NCBI RefSeq assembly: GCF_030272615.1
Contig: NC_081410.1
Span: forward strand, 190,485,619-190,549,618
From: Cryptomeria japonica
Lineage: Eukaryota; Streptophyta; Pinopsida; Cupressales; Cupressaceae
Length of the DNA stretch: 64,000 bases
Direction: 5' to 3'
Part shown: positions 57,201 through 63,999 of the stretch, piece by piece
Layout of the letters: each line of letters starts with the position of its first letter
Numbering within the stretch: position 1 is the first letter of the stretch
Translations under genes and position numbers: made by a program
The notes under the pieces: model-generated
The model's input: the letters and a program-made list of their open reading frames with translations, nothing else
Database searches by the model: none
Told to the model about the DNA's origin: nothing

Positions 57201-58522
57201 GTCATGTCAACCTAAATCTTCTCCTCTTTCTGCATATTAAGGATAAACCCAGATGATGATTGTGTATTACTGATTACATTTATGGTATCTTGGGTTACTA
57301 TCGCTTGAGGTCACTGATAAAAATGCATAATCTCTATTGCATGTGTGATCATGCATAAGTAGGGAGCTGGGTACATACAAGAAATGAAGCCACATGCTGA
57401 TGACCTCTGTCAACTGCAATCTGTGCAGGAGTGCAGCCTTTTTTATCTTTTGCCACCAGGTCCTGTTTTGTGCCTGAGAGCACGAGCACAGTGCAGGCCT
57501 CTAAATTACCCCTTATTGCAGCCCAATGCAAAGGAGTACAACCTGATCATTTCAATGAAAAAATCACCAAGTTGGATTTTAAATGTATATACCAAGCAAA
57601 TTGATTAAACATGACACACAGAAAATGAACAGTAGCTTATCCCTTAGCATCTACCTAAGATTTATACAGTTATGCAGGAGTTTAGAAAACTTCAGTCAAT
57701 AATTTGTTCGAACACCTTCATGTGGTTTGTACAAAGCACAATAAAAACTTAGAAGACTTTAAGGCAGTTGTGGTGCAACTGGCAACATATTATCATAGCA
57801 TCTACTGTACACTTATAACATGAAGAAATTCAACTACAAACTGTTGGGTTTTTGTTAAAATGCCCTTACTAAAGTCAAAAGAAGATGATTCTAAATTTCT
57901 AAGTACCTTCATTGTCTTGTCGTCCTTGAGATGCATCCATAAATAAAAGCAATCTAATACAGTCCGTGAAGCCTTTGTAAGAAGCCCTGAAATGCCATTA
58001 AATCCATGGGCACCACAATCACTGATTAGAATATAAGCAAATGCTACTTCTGCTTGTTAGGATTGCGCAATTCATTTTCATTTTCTAGCACCAAGATGAA
58101 CAATTTGTATCACAGTGGACAAATATAATCATTTGAACCTTCAATTTCCCCAGTCTTGAACAAGCCTTGTTATTTTAACCAGTTTATAAGACCTTCAACT
58201 AGTACAATGAAATGAGAAAACACCTGTGACAAATTTAATCACATAATATGAAATAACTGTAAAACTGAAAGCTACACGTGAAAAAGCTTTCTGATCTTCT
58301 CTCAAAACAAGTGTAAGCCATATCAACTATCTATCACCCAATAGAGGTATGTTTAGAGTTATCTTTATGTGTAGAGTACATATAAGCTAATCTAGATGCT
58401 TTCACATACCAATGTAAAGGACTCCTCCCATCATTGTCAGGTACATCAAAATCAGCATTCCATTTTGTGATAATATGGTACAAAAGAGTTGTCTGCCCAT
58501 ACTGAGCTGCTACATGTGTTGT
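15073..58522 (-). CDS. TIP1: Ankyrin-repeat DHHC protein S-acyltransferase (TIP1/PAT24-like), partial, 10 exons
   Basis: Members of this family attach palmitate to cysteines of target proteins, using a membrane-embedded DHHC cysteine-rich domain; plant TIP1 also carries N-terminal ankyrin repeats and affects cell growth. Seen here: ten minus-strand exons with GT..AG borders and matching phases, together 1,062 nt. In order they give about three ankyrin repeats ([35 protein letters not shown]), a hydrophobic pair of spans, the DPG motif (KDPGYI), a Cys/His zinc-binding domain ending in DHHCPW, and two more spans (exons at 15317-15395 and 15073-15221). The catalytic DHHC is intact at 15708-15719. 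N-terminal ankyrin repeats and the C-terminal TTxE motif and tail were not found, so both ends are missing from this model. The intron between 16293 and 54520 is 38,226 bp. No stop or frameshift interrupts the joined exons, so the locus looks functional. Confidence 0.9.
15317..15395 (-). CDS. TIP1: TIP1-like exon 9: third membrane span
   Basis: 79 nt starting [13 protein letters not shown], directly continuing the DHHC domain, then the hydrophobic stretch [13 protein letters not shown]. It ends one base into an Arg codon before gtaaga. Confidence 0.9.
15681..15779 (-). CDS. TIP1: TIP1-like exon 8: DHHC catalytic core
   Basis: 99 nt, exactly 33 codons: [18 protein letters not shown] followed by [13 protein letters not shown]. 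All zinc-ligand Cys/His residues and the acyl-accepting Cys of DHHC (15708-15719) are present, so catalytic competence is expected. Confidence 0.96.
15903..15980 (-). CDS. TIP1: TIP1-like exon 7: start of cysteine-rich domain
   Basis: 78 nt, exactly 26 codons, ending WSQLCPTCK. The two cysteines open the zinc-binding cysteine-rich domain; [16 protein letters not shown] matches the plant family just before it. Confidence 0.9.
16233..16293 (-). CDS. TIP1: TIP1-like exon 6: DPG motif
   Basis: 61 nt: one base finishing the Ser codon, then 20 codons beginning KDPGYIEMN. The Asp-Pro-Gly motif after the second span is characteristic of DHHC S-acyltransferases. It lies 38.2 kb downstream of the previous exon. 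Confidence 0.88.
16798..17101 (-). repeat. 3' LTR of element A
   Basis: 304 bp, same ends as the 5' LTR, preceded on the minus strand by a G-run polypurine tract at about 17102-17115. Confidence 0.9.
17240..17800 (-). pseudogene. Decayed coiled-coil accessory ORF of element A
   Basis: Minus-strand codons, broken by stops, give [49 protein letters not shown] and [13 protein letters not shown]. They align with the coiled-coil ORF of element B ([43 protein letters not shown]) and occupy the same place, between the integrase tail and the polypurine tract. Confidence 0.75.
18422..19024 (-). pseudogene. Pol linker fused to integrase tail, element A
   Basis: 200 codons that skip the whole enzymatic core. 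The first 90 residues are the segment normally between protease and RT ([19 protein letters not shown]). They run directly into the C-terminal side of integrase ([20 protein letters not shown]), the same motif that follows the integrase core in element B. An internal deletion therefore removed RT, RNase H and the integrase core. A repetitive Arg/Gly/Asp tail follows. Confidence 0.75.
19039..21415. mobile_element. 2,377-bp non-coding TG..CA insertion (solo-LTR-like), TSD GAAGA
   Basis: Starts TGTAATGTCCCC and ends GGGGTTATGACA, so its termini are roughly inverted. GAAGA flanks it at 19034-19038 and 21416-21420. Removing it restores the gag-pol reading frame of element A. The interior is very AT-rich with a (TA)n tract at about 19261-19280 and no coding region. 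It could be a solo LTR or a non-autonomous element. Confidence 0.85.
21380..22993 (-). CDS. Gag-protease of element A with four zinc knuckles
   Basis: 537 codons. Four perfect CX2CX4HX4C knuckles at residues 75-88, 94-107, 175-188 and 198-211 bind RNA; a retropepsin with DGGSG at 366-370 follows, then an acidic tail. The upstream gag continues in a second frame to an ATG near 23370 ([20 protein letters not shown]), so a frameshift separates capsid and nucleocapsid here. The last residues (after GSLNGLF, near 21416) are read into an inserted element; without that insertion the frame continues directly into the pol linker at 19034. The product would act in particle assembly and maturation. Confidence 0.8.
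   Translation of the reverse strand: MVRGGIETLPPEEDENKKKKKDSSSEDDDSSKGSNSDGESGKKVQALQKDMLRMMKELKVIKGGPSKTNEWELWCMECKTDGHTKGSCPKKAYCDICQLMRHPTKECPYNMKTRNQQVLLTQEQPTTSGSISSSQANNNATSGGYRDNQWGGRNNNNNTRSRIQYDSKGRPMVQCKACNQWGHFARDCPKGEATQNLCKWCGSGDHEDATCSKSGINLLNIEETKEEEVLAVTRAQAKQATCPDPKTEKRRVREAWEEIEKEIRERAKAKGTAGTSSRPEAEEAILNQILKLEVPMKVHDLLQMMPQLRTALLNNLSQPRTNTNHRTDVLGGFAIDPRLLAVNTRRNPAIVEMGILGIILIDTIVDGGSGVNVLPKETWRKLGKPTLWPSTFNLLGADQHGIKPIETLMGQQVTIGAQPFILGFVVIPLKKKGYDAILGRGWLVAAKATHNWKKNTLSMENGGRKFVIDLGTQLVSEELASSSESEGEGEGNPRDEGQGCMEPNNEGILKLGECSEEETGSLNGLFCHNPSLDIGLL
22994..23372 (-). pseudogene. Gag capsid N-terminus of element A
   Basis: Starts with ATG at about 23372 and encodes [20 protein letters not shown], a gag capsid-like beginning. 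Codons continue through [11 protein letters not shown] with at least one frameshift before joining the knuckle-bearing ORF. Confidence 0.55.
24423..24726 (-). repeat. 5' LTR of element A
   Basis: 304 bp. TATATAAAGAC-like promoter sequence reads on the plus strand and TATATATGC on the minus strand near 24590. A close relative is the left LTR of element B. Confidence 0.9.
24732..25440. other. Intron sequence, nothing recognised
   Basis: AT-rich sequence between element A and the LINE, inside the 38-kb intron. No domain, TSD or repeat boundary was identified. Confidence 0.5.
25712..26992 (+). pseudogene. LINE reverse transcriptase, fingers and palm
   Basis: Two frames separated by a single stop. 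25712-26296 is the pre-RT region (WKKNRKHF-like basic helix, [16 protein letters not shown]). 26303-26992 is [46 protein letters not shown] and [14 protein letters not shown]. The FADD box follows at about 27064 in another frame ([11 protein letters not shown]). Confidence 0.85.
28740..28963 (+). pseudogene. LINE RNase H, N-terminal half
   Basis: [20 protein letters not shown] and [15 protein letters not shown] are the RVT_3-type RNase H found at the C-terminus of plant LINEs. The reading frame is interrupted after GNVAIVI by the LTR of element C. Confidence 0.8.
28964..29474 (+). repeat. 5' LTR of element C
   Basis: 511 bp, TGGCACGAGC to CTGCATCA. Its last 260 bp align with 47873-48134 (shared GGGGAAGGGTGATTT, TCTATTTCATCAATAA and TTGTGTGTTGTGTTT). 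Confidence 0.8.
29640..30594 (+). pseudogene. Gag of element C
   Basis: An acidic leader ([13 protein letters not shown]), then the retrotransposon gag core: [69 protein letters not shown]. Several stops interrupt it. It is homologous to the gag at 50684-51250. The frame continues across insertion D into the knuckle at 45405. Confidence 0.75.
30828..31131 (+). repeat. Left LTR of element B (element A family)
   Basis: 304 bp, TGTTTGTCGTAAAATGG to GGGGTAAACA, nearly identical to the LTRs of element A. Confidence 0.92.
32100..33000 (+). pseudogene. Integrase of element B
   Basis: Catalytic core with a perfect D,D-35-E pattern: the first Asp in WRLDFVGP, the second in PSDRGGHF, and Glu in NGQAEATNK 36 residues later. 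The core continues to [10 protein letters not shown] (32558), then a stop, then the C-terminal region ([36 protein letters not shown]). Two stops (after VVATEY and after QLMYG) break it. It cuts and joins element DNA into the target. Confidence 0.85.
33020..33130. repeat. GC-rich CCACCGTGCGGTGG repeats
   Basis: Three near-palindromic CCACCGTGCGGTGG-like units between integrase and the accessory ORF of element B. Element A has a comparable CCGCCG/CCACCG-rich stretch at about 18315-18410 in the matching place. Confidence 0.6.
33443..35733 (+). pseudogene. Accessory ORF of element B: globular N-part and long coiled coil
   Basis: Lies between integrase and the right LTR. 33443-34303 is 286 open codons of a compact, mixed helical protein ([55 protein letters not shown]); its layout recalls the plant-mobile-domain / putative plant transposon family, a tentative link. 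Then a Ser/Pro/Glu-rich spacer with in-frame stops (34303, 34591) and one frameshift. 35068-35733 is a 221-codon coiled coil with heptads and repeats of ER-A-QF-T. Element A keeps a decayed copy of the coiled coil in the same place. Function unknown; particle or host-factor binding is a guess. Confidence 0.65.
35815..36124 (+). repeat. Right LTR of element B (different family)
   Basis: 310 bp following a TTTTTTTTGGGGGGATAA tract. Only the length and the TGT..AAACA ends resemble the left LTR; the body does not align by eye. Confidence 0.75.
36565..38475. mobile_element. 1,911-bp non-coding TG..CA insertion E, TSD CTAAG
   Basis: Starts TGTAATATCCC and ends GGGGACATTGCA, flanked by CTAAG (36560-36564 and 38476-38480). 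Its ends resemble those of the 2,377-bp insertion in element A. It holds three copies of a 60-bp unit (ATTTCAG(T/C)GGGAGGAC, about 36870-36990) and two perfect short hairpins (38233-38252 and 38347-38366). No ORF of note. Confidence 0.8.
36870..36995. repeat. Three 50-60 bp tandem units
   Basis: Units share ATCACTCTAC(T/C)GC and TTTCAG(T/C)GGGAGGAC. Confidence 0.65.
40440..41160. repeat. Degenerate tandem repeat with TTGGCGCC / CTTGGGCGCT
   Basis: Units of about 80-120 bp, each with TTTTGGCGCC or a variant, then ACTTGGGCGCTA, TTTCACCTTG, and AAGGAATTTT. About seven units, strongly diverged. Confidence 0.6.
44270..44760. repeat. Tandem repeat with AGTCTTTGAGCTT
   Basis: The core AGTCTTTG(A/T)GCT recurs about nine times at 45-75 bp spacing, downstream of a TATA-like TCTATAAATACTTGAG. 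Likely within an LTR R-U5 or leader. Confidence 0.65.
45371..45996 (+). pseudogene. Gag knuckle and protease region of element C
   Basis: Starts right after insertion D with a CX2CX4HX4C knuckle ([14 protein letters not shown]). Protease-like codons follow in other frames; [20 protein letters not shown] is the conserved end of plant Ty3/gypsy retropepsins. The catalytic D(T/S)GA box is not readable. Confidence 0.65.
46189..46905 (+). pseudogene. Reverse transcriptase of element C
   Basis: 238 open codons: [79 protein letters not shown] and [10 protein letters not shown] with the YLDD site intact. The frame breaks near LVYLGFVI. It is typical of plant chromovirus-like Ty3/gypsy RT and clearly different from the RT of G1. 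Confidence 0.85.
46906..47870 (+). pseudogene. RNase H and integrase N-terminus of element C
   Basis: 47115-47453: RNase H ([48 protein letters not shown]). 47456-47860: the integrase H2C2 zinc finger ([15 protein letters not shown], then CRICQ). Integrase core is deleted. Confidence 0.8.
47873..48134 (+). repeat. Truncated 3' LTR of element C
   Basis: Only the last 260 bp of the LTR remain; it abuts integrase codons ([15 protein letters not shown]) at the deletion junction. Confidence 0.75.
48139..48300 (+). pseudogene. LINE RNase H, C-terminal half
   Basis: [14 protein letters not shown], a stop, [16 protein letters not shown] and [18 protein letters not shown] complete the RNase H begun 19 kb upstream. 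Together with the duplicated TCAT at both ends this dates element C as younger than the LINE. Confidence 0.8.
48301..50050. other. LINE 3' flank and intron, nothing recognised
   Basis: AT-rich sequence with no domain. The LINE 3' end and any poly(A) tail could not be fixed. Confidence 0.45.
50146..50344. mobile_element. hAT-like MITE, 199 bp, 8-bp TSD AACCTATT
   Basis: AACCTATT on both sides (50138-50145 and 50345-50352). Ends CATAGTTCC and TTTCTATG form short imperfect inverted repeats; the interior is rich in GAGTCCCGAGCCGAGT. The uninterrupted target is seen in the second terminal repeat at 51255. An 8-bp duplication is typical of the hAT superfamily. Confidence 0.75.
50456..51250 (+). 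CDS. Gag of the TR-GAG-like unit
   Basis: Three consecutive same-family segments broken by two stops: an N-terminal acidic helix ([20 protein letters not shown]), then the gag core ([58 protein letters not shown]) and a last part ([35 protein letters not shown]). Only two in-frame breaks remain, so it is better preserved than the gag of element C to which it is related. It would form the particle coat. Confidence 0.7.
51284..52370 (+). mobile_element. Possible LINE remnant with A-rich 3' end
   Basis: Codons such as LEVPRMWSS and [20 protein letters not shown] hint at a LINE ORF1/endonuclease region, and the stretch ends AATATAAGCTTATTATTACA and a short A-run near 52360, as plant LINE tails do. 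Weak. Confidence 0.3.
52371..54519. other. 3' part of the 38-kb intron, no gene
   Basis: AT-rich intron sequence leading to the donor of TIP1-like exon 5. No domain or repeat boundary recognised. Confidence 0.5.
54520..54619 (-). CDS. TIP1: TIP1-like exon 5: second membrane span
   Basis: 100 nt encoding [20 protein letters not shown] and then GLIMFYRCI, the second predicted helix of a DHHC enzyme. It ends with AG of a Ser codon that is completed 38 kb away by the T that opens the next exon. Confidence 0.85.
54722..54860 (-). CDS. TIP1: TIP1-like exon 4: linker and first membrane span
   Basis: 139 nt in phase 0. It encodes a basic linker ([14 protein letters not shown]) and then the hydrophobic span [19 protein letters not shown], the first predicted transmembrane helix. 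The donor is gtacgt. The preceding intron is about 2.5 kb and holds a duplicated segment. Confidence 0.85.
55150..56150. repeat. Direct duplication flanking an LTR-like segment
   Basis: About 320 bp starting AAATCTTTGTAAAACTG and ending TAGCTTTTGTTG occur at 55156-55479 and 55822-56148 with about 95% identity. Between them lie 335 bp with TGTTG..CAACA ends (55475-55809). The whole lies in the intron between TIP1-like exons 3 and 4. Confidence 0.75.
57379..57542 (-). CDS. TIP1: TIP1-like exon 3: ankyrin repeats
   Basis: 164 nt: two bases completing Gly, then 54 codons starting [16 protein letters not shown] and ending GHQHVASFL before gtatgt. Two ankyrin signatures (TPLHWAA and TPAQIA) are visible. 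Confidence 0.9.
57907..57986 (-). CDS. TIP1: TIP1-like exon 2: ankyrin repeat helix
   Basis: 80 nt between AG and GT. It supplies the last base of the Trp codon, then 26 codons including [15 protein letters not shown], and ends with one base of the following Gly codon. This matches the AAYKGF..SIRLLL segment of the family. Confidence 0.88.
58410..58522 (-). CDS. TIP1: TIP1-like exon 1 in window: ankyrin repeats
   Basis: The exon starts in phase 0 after an AG acceptor and ends with 2 nt of a Trp codon before gtatgt. It encodes [10 protein letters not shown] and, further on, [10 protein letters not shown], both close to the plant TIP1 ankyrin region. No exon upstream of it was found up to 64 kb. 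Confidence 0.88.
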
Positions 58523-59413
58523 CTGTAACAAAACGACTATTATTTTAGTACCAGGAAAACTCCCAAAATGTAAGACGCAATCCCCTTAGCATTACAATTT
58601 ATCACATGCAATCGCTGTCGCCCATACAATGCTTAAATAAATTTAAGACGGCATAAAAAAAGTCCCATTTTCTTAAATAATATTATCAAATGGACAGTTT
58701 TCAGTAAATAGAAATAAAGGCATGGTGTTCTGCTATACATTTCAGAATACAAGAACTGGTTGCTGACCATTGCAATAAAGTCCTGGGCTTCTCATTGCTT
58801 CTCTATTGAGATGAAATAACACACCAACATTATTCTATGCAATTAAGCTCCCTAATATTGTCAATTAAACTCTTATAAGAAAACATCAGGAATATAGACT
58901 TAAGAGTATCAAAACATCAAAAATCCCTTTTATATAAAGAATGAGCCCCCAAAAAATTCCCAATCATTATATTTAATAATAAGAAATACAAAGACCAATC
59001 CTAGGGTAAAAGATCTAAGATTAGTTGGCCAGACTCAAACTCAAACTCCAGTCTGTTGGGCCAGACTGATTGGTGAGTGAGGGGCAATCTCTAGGGTTGA
59101 GTTTTGGATTCAATTCCCAGCGAGCTTGCCTTAAAGCTTTGTTGAGACTACCAAAGCTAGTCTAGGGCATTGCATAGGGACCCAGACTGAGGTCTGAGTT
59201 AACATTCAGTCACCAAGAAAAAAAATTGATCCCCATTTTAGATAGCATTGGTCCCAATCCTAAGATAGTTTTTTTGCAAAGTAAAGATTAAGAATTTTTT
59301 TTTTCTTTTGCAAAGTAAAAATAACAAATACAATTTTTTGCAAAGTAATGAATAACAAATTTTACAGCAAAATAACCCAATAAGGGATCTGATCGGCTTG
59401 GCCGAGTCGGATT

Positions 59414-60262
59414 GGCAGTCCAATTCTTTGAGTTGGATTTTGTACTTTACAACAGGTGGCAATATAGTCATATGATGCTGCCTTCTAGGCAGGTAGCTGA
59501 TAGTGATTGATTTGACAAGTACTTGTGAAATAGATGGCTGGGAGTTGGATGAGCTTTTGGAAAATGCAAAGGATTTGGGCAGTAATTATTTGACTAGGCA
59601 GAGATGTTGCAAGTATTGTGATCAAGGTTTTATTCTCTGTGATGGAGTGATGATGGATAGTGGTGCTTAAAAGGGAACAGTATGTTAAAGGTCTTTTTTG
59701 AAGATGGCTGACTAGAAGCTGGATTACTGAAAGGTGAGCTGGCACCATCTGTGAAAGGTGGCATATTGTGAGAGATGGCAGCATTTAGTTCAGAGAGTGG
59801 GATGGTTAAAGGGAAGACACTCAAAAGCAAGGGGGATGTCCGGGTGATGTTGGGGTAGCTGAGGATGTTGGGGCAGTCCAATTCTTTGAGTTGAATTTTG
59901 TACTTTGCAACAGGTGGCAGTATAGTCATATGATGCTGCCTTTTAGGCAGGTAGCTGACAGTGATTGATTTGACAGCTTGTAAAATAGATGACTGGAAGT
60001 TGGATGAGCTTTTGGAGAATGATGCAAACGATTTGGGCAGTAATTATTTGAGATAAGGCATAGATGTTACCAGTGTTGTGGTCAAGGTTTTATTCTCTGT
60101 GGAGTGATGATGGATAGTGGTCTTTAAAAGGGAACAGTATGTTAAAGCTCTTTTTTGAAGACTGCTGACTACAAACTGGATTACTGAAAGGTGAGCAGGC
60201 ACCATCTGTGAAAGGTGGCAGATTGTGAGAGATAATGGCATTTAGTTCAGAGAATGGGATGG
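59414..60262. repeat. Tandem duplication of a 390-bp segment
   Basis: Copies at 59414-59805 and 59872-60262, from GGCAGTCCAATTCTTTGAG to GTGGGATGG or AATGGGATGG, separated by 66 bp. The second copy ends exactly where an LTR begins. ORFs on either strand are repeated as well and look non-coding. Confidence 0.8.
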
Positions 60263-61089
60263 TGTTGATGTGTTTTTTAGGCACCCCAAATGCAGAATAA
60301 AATACCAAAGTATTTTACCCTCTCTTGAACAAAATCACCTCAGATGCTAAATATGTGATCAAATAAGATGATTCCAAGGTTTCTAATATCAGTTCTTGGC
60401 ATGTGGAGCTTAATGGTGAATGTGGTTTTTTGTATGCACAAAGGGACTTACACAATTGTTCTAATGACTTAAACTTATCATGAATGGAAGTAGGCTTGCC
60501 ATGTTTTCAAATGACTTCTGATATTGCAAGATGAGCACTTGATCTACTTCTTACAATATTTTGAAAATAAAATGCAAAAGGAAAGGGTTTACAAGTTCTA
60601 TTTTAATCCTATTTTTAACCTAGGATGCAAGAGATAGTGAATGACTCAATGAAATTCAACTAGGCTTAGTTTTGTCATCAATGAACAACTCCACACAAGC
60701 TTAGTGCAATCTTCTAGGGTAATCAATTGATGTTCAAATTTATACTCACAACACCAACACCATCAATTCAATCAATATCAATGTGCAAGTAAAAATTGAA
60801 GTTAAGCTCGAATTAGATTCCAATTGACCACACGAGGCAAATTCACAATCAGCAAATAGCTGGTGGTATAGATAAAATGAATTCATATGAATTCACTCAA
60901 GAAATTTCTTTCATTCAACTACAAACACTTAAAACAAATTCTAGACTAAATTTGGAGGTAAGAGAACCACACAATGCTTCAAAATCTCATAAAAATCACC
61001 AAGTTCAATGACTTAAATTCAATTTGGCAGCATATAGGCGACAATGCTGAAAAATCTCTCTTACAAATGAGAGACAAAGGAGTTTAAAT

Positions 61090-61278
61090 CTAAGTTGCCG
61101 AATCAGGTACGGGAACGGGGACAGGTACGTGGATACGAAATGCCAGTACGGCAAATTTTTTTGGGGGGGGGTTGGGTATGTTTTTGGTATGTTCATACAA
61201 AATTAATATATATTTATTTATACACACATATATATACATACATACATGTATGTATGTATGTATATGCATATGTATATG

Positions 61279-61319
<41 letters not shown>

Positions 61320-61710
61320 GTATATATCTACACACACACATATACATATGTAATATGTATGTATGTATGTATATGTAGCTAAAAAATAGAATTTAGTTTG
61401 TCATATACCAATACATATGCTAAACAAAACCATTACAAATTTCAAATTTGGAAACATAACATACTAATTTAAATTCAGCTTTCAATATCAAAAAGATCAA
61501 ACTAGAATCTCATGATAGATAAGTTCTAAGTTTACTAATCGGCAATGTAGGTCTTAAGATTATTAAAAAGATCAAACTAGAATCACTAAACATTTTGGCA
61601 TCTAAAAACACGAACCCTGGACGTACCCACATGAAATTCGTTTCAGAATCTGATTCCGGTATGTTTCGTACCCAGAATCGCCTGAAAAATCCCAAGATTC
61701 AGCAACTTAG
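61090..61710. mobile_element. hAT-like MITE, 621 bp, 8-bp TSD GTTTAAAT
   Basis: GTTTAAAT lies at 61082-61089 and 61711-61718. Terminal inverted repeats CTAAGTTGC(C/T)GAATC agree at 14 of 15 bases. The interior contains GTACGGGAACGGGG near one end and a long microsatellite at 61205-61375. No transposase. Confidence 0.85.
61205..61375. repeat. Compound TA/CA/ATGT microsatellite
   Basis: Runs of TATA, (ATGT)n, (CA)11 and a second TATA/CACA block. It generates spurious Tyr/Ile/Cys-rich ORFs on both strands. Confidence 0.9.
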
Positions 61711-61857
61711 GTTTAAATAGAGTCACCAAATGAAATGAAGGGCCAGGATTCATTTAAAATCAAGGGCCGAGATCATGCCAACATTGCCCTAATTAGGGTT
61801 TACATAAAAAAAAGTGGAATCACAAAAATTGAGAAATGAGGTCCAATGGTATGTCGC

Positions 61858-63541
61858 CTAGTCATCAAGCAGTCCGTCCTCTAGAAGATTCCTTCCTCCA
61901 TTCATCTCTCTAGCTACATATTCAACGAATTTGGAAATAACCATATTGAGCTCCTCCATCGTGACACTTGGCAATCCATTAGGCTGCAACTCGATCACAT
62001 CCAAGGCATTTGAGCAAGTATCGAAAATGTTTTCCCAATCCAGTGTAAGCTTCTGCAAATTGTTGATGTGCATCATGAGGGAAACCAAATCGTTTAACTG
62101 ATTCTTCCTGATAGATTCCAACTCTTTGAAGTAAACAAACTTCATCTTTTCCTTTAATTCTTCCAAATTCAAAGTGCTGGAAGTGTGGACATCTTGTCCC
62201 AATAATTCTTCAATTGATGTGAGGATCTTAGATTGTATCTCTTGGATCGATCCTTCCATCTCCACATTCATCTTTTGCATAATCAAATATTGACTTCCTC
62301 ATGGCCAAGGAACGGTACCATCCATGGAAATCATATATATTACCCTCATGAATAACTCCCTCTTCAATTAATGTGGATATAGAAATCCGCTTCAACACCC
62401 TGAGGCGAGGAATAGTCTTTTCTTGCACTAGTTGGAACTCTTCCCATACTCCTTCCAAGTATTGTATCCTTCTTATGAGCAGCGTTGTTCTATCATAGGC
62501 TTGGACTAACTGGAATAGGAAATCATCCACTTGCTTTGAAATATCTACTATCCATCTCCCAACCTCTTGGTATGTATTCCTCATTGCCTCACGATCAACA
62601 GGTGATCCATGAGCAATAGCGATAGGCGAAACAAAGCTAGGATCCTTGTGCCTTAAGGGATTCAACCCTTCAATATACTCTTTGAGTCTCTTGTTTTCCA
62701 TCTCTAGCAATTCTTTCTTCTCTTCAACCTTGTTCAATCGCACCTCAATTGCCTTGGCAATATCATTTAACCGCTGAAACTCTTGCTGCTTCATAGTAGG
62801 TCCAAGTTCAATTGTAGTAACCTGATAATCCATGGGAGTGATCACATCTCTAATCTTATCAACAGTAGGAACAGCCACTTGCACAATGCGTGCTCCTGAA
62901 TCATCTTTGGTAATCTTGGAGAACTTATTCGCCTTCTTCTCTTTAGCCTTACCAATCCAGGCTAAGAAGTCATCTATATCTTCAACGGGTTGTGCCTCTA
63001 TTACTTTCTTCTTCTCCATACTGCTCATCAACCAATCGGGAATTGTAGAAAATTCCATCCCATCTTCGATTTGTTGATCCTTATCAAGTCCTCTCAAGGC
63101 TGAAATAACCTCCTCCTCTGCGCTCTTCTTACTCAAATCCAACACATTATCACCCAAATGGACCTCAAGTTGAATGGTGGGAGATCTTGGTTGCTCTTCA
63201 TTATCTTCATGTGGTGTCGATTGTGTTGATGCATGTTCATCTTGATCATTCTCCAGTAGGATCTCCATGTTGGAACCTTGCTTGGATTCATTGTTATTCT
63301 CTGCCATATCATTTTCCTTCACAAAGGAGGAACTCAAGGTAGATTGAGTGTTAGACTTATGTTTCTTGTGTCTGGACTCCTGACTAACAATCTCCTTACC
63401 CTTCACTTGCATTTCTCCAGGCATACCCTTTCTTCTTTTAGGAGCCTGACTCTCCTCATCATTGTTTGTCCTTACATTGCTTATCATTCTTTCATCATCA
63501 TTGAGAGAGGACTCCTCACTTCTCATCTTCTCATAAGTCAA
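61858..63541 (-). CDS. Long accessory ORF of a minus-strand LTR element
   Basis: 437 codons (63541-62228) plus 142 codons (62286-61858) in the next frame; the overlap (near DYAKDECGDGRID and IMQKMNVEMEGSI) marks one frameshift. The N-terminus is acidic and Lys-rich with a basic APKRRKG patch that could be a nuclear signal. A coiled coil follows (FQRLNDIAKAIEVRLNKVEE, ELLEMENKRLKEYIEGL), then a helical part (RRIQYLEGVWEEFQLVQEKT) and a helical C-terminus. No known domain recognised. Its place just before an LTR parallels the accessory ORF of element B. Upstream codons at 63796-63999 (IGIEDYWVNFTDEL) may be its N-terminal part. Confidence 0.6.
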
Positions 63542-63795
63542 GGTGGTCTTTTGTCTTCTTAGTTCATTTATCTACTTGTCCACCCATTCTCTAGAGCAAT
63601 CACTTCTCTCATCAAAATACTCAAATCTACCAACTCAGGCTGTGACCAATTAGGTGATGGAACTGGCTACTCCTTCTCCTTCGCATATTGCGGATGAATA
63701 TGATTCCCATCATCCTTGACTTGATCAGGAATTGAGAAGAAGTTACATTTCCTCATGAAGTCCACTGACATACGAGACCACGTAATCCTTCTAAC

Positions 63796-63999
63796 TTAGA
63801 GCTCATCTGTAAAATTCACCCAATAATCTTCGATGCCAATCTTGTGTGTAAACTTTTCTCCTCTCGCTGTAAATATTCTTTGAAAAGGATCAAATCGATT
63901 CCTTGCCTTATAAATTCCAAGATGAAAGAACTCGAGCTCATCATTAACTGTCTGTGTTGCTTTCGTGGTGGGGCATATCTCCATCATCTTCCCAAGCAT
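63796..63999 (-). pseudogene. Possible N-terminal part of the same accessory ORF, runs off right edge
   Basis: 67 codons (MMEICPTTKATQTVNDELEF, RIFTARGEKFTHKIGIEDYW) of no recognised family, same strand and about 250 bp upstream of the long ORF. Stops separate the two. Confidence 0.4.

Larger units (their letters stand above)
60263..61830 (-). repeat. LTR of a minus-strand element (D family), with nested MITE
   Basis: Low end TGTTGATGTGTTTTTTAGG, which on the minus strand is the CA-terminated 3' end of an LTR. It resembles the left end of insertion D (TGTTGACGTGTTTTTTATG, CCCTCTCTTGA). A TATA-like TCTATTTAAACC reads on the minus strand near 61712-61724. The upper limit (about 61830) is uncertain. 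It directly follows the accessory ORF in minus-strand order, so it is probably a 3' LTR. Confidence 0.55.

Noticed and set aside
61090-61382. Tyr/Ile/Cys-rich ORFs
   Set aside because: Translation of TA/CA microsatellite inside the MITE.
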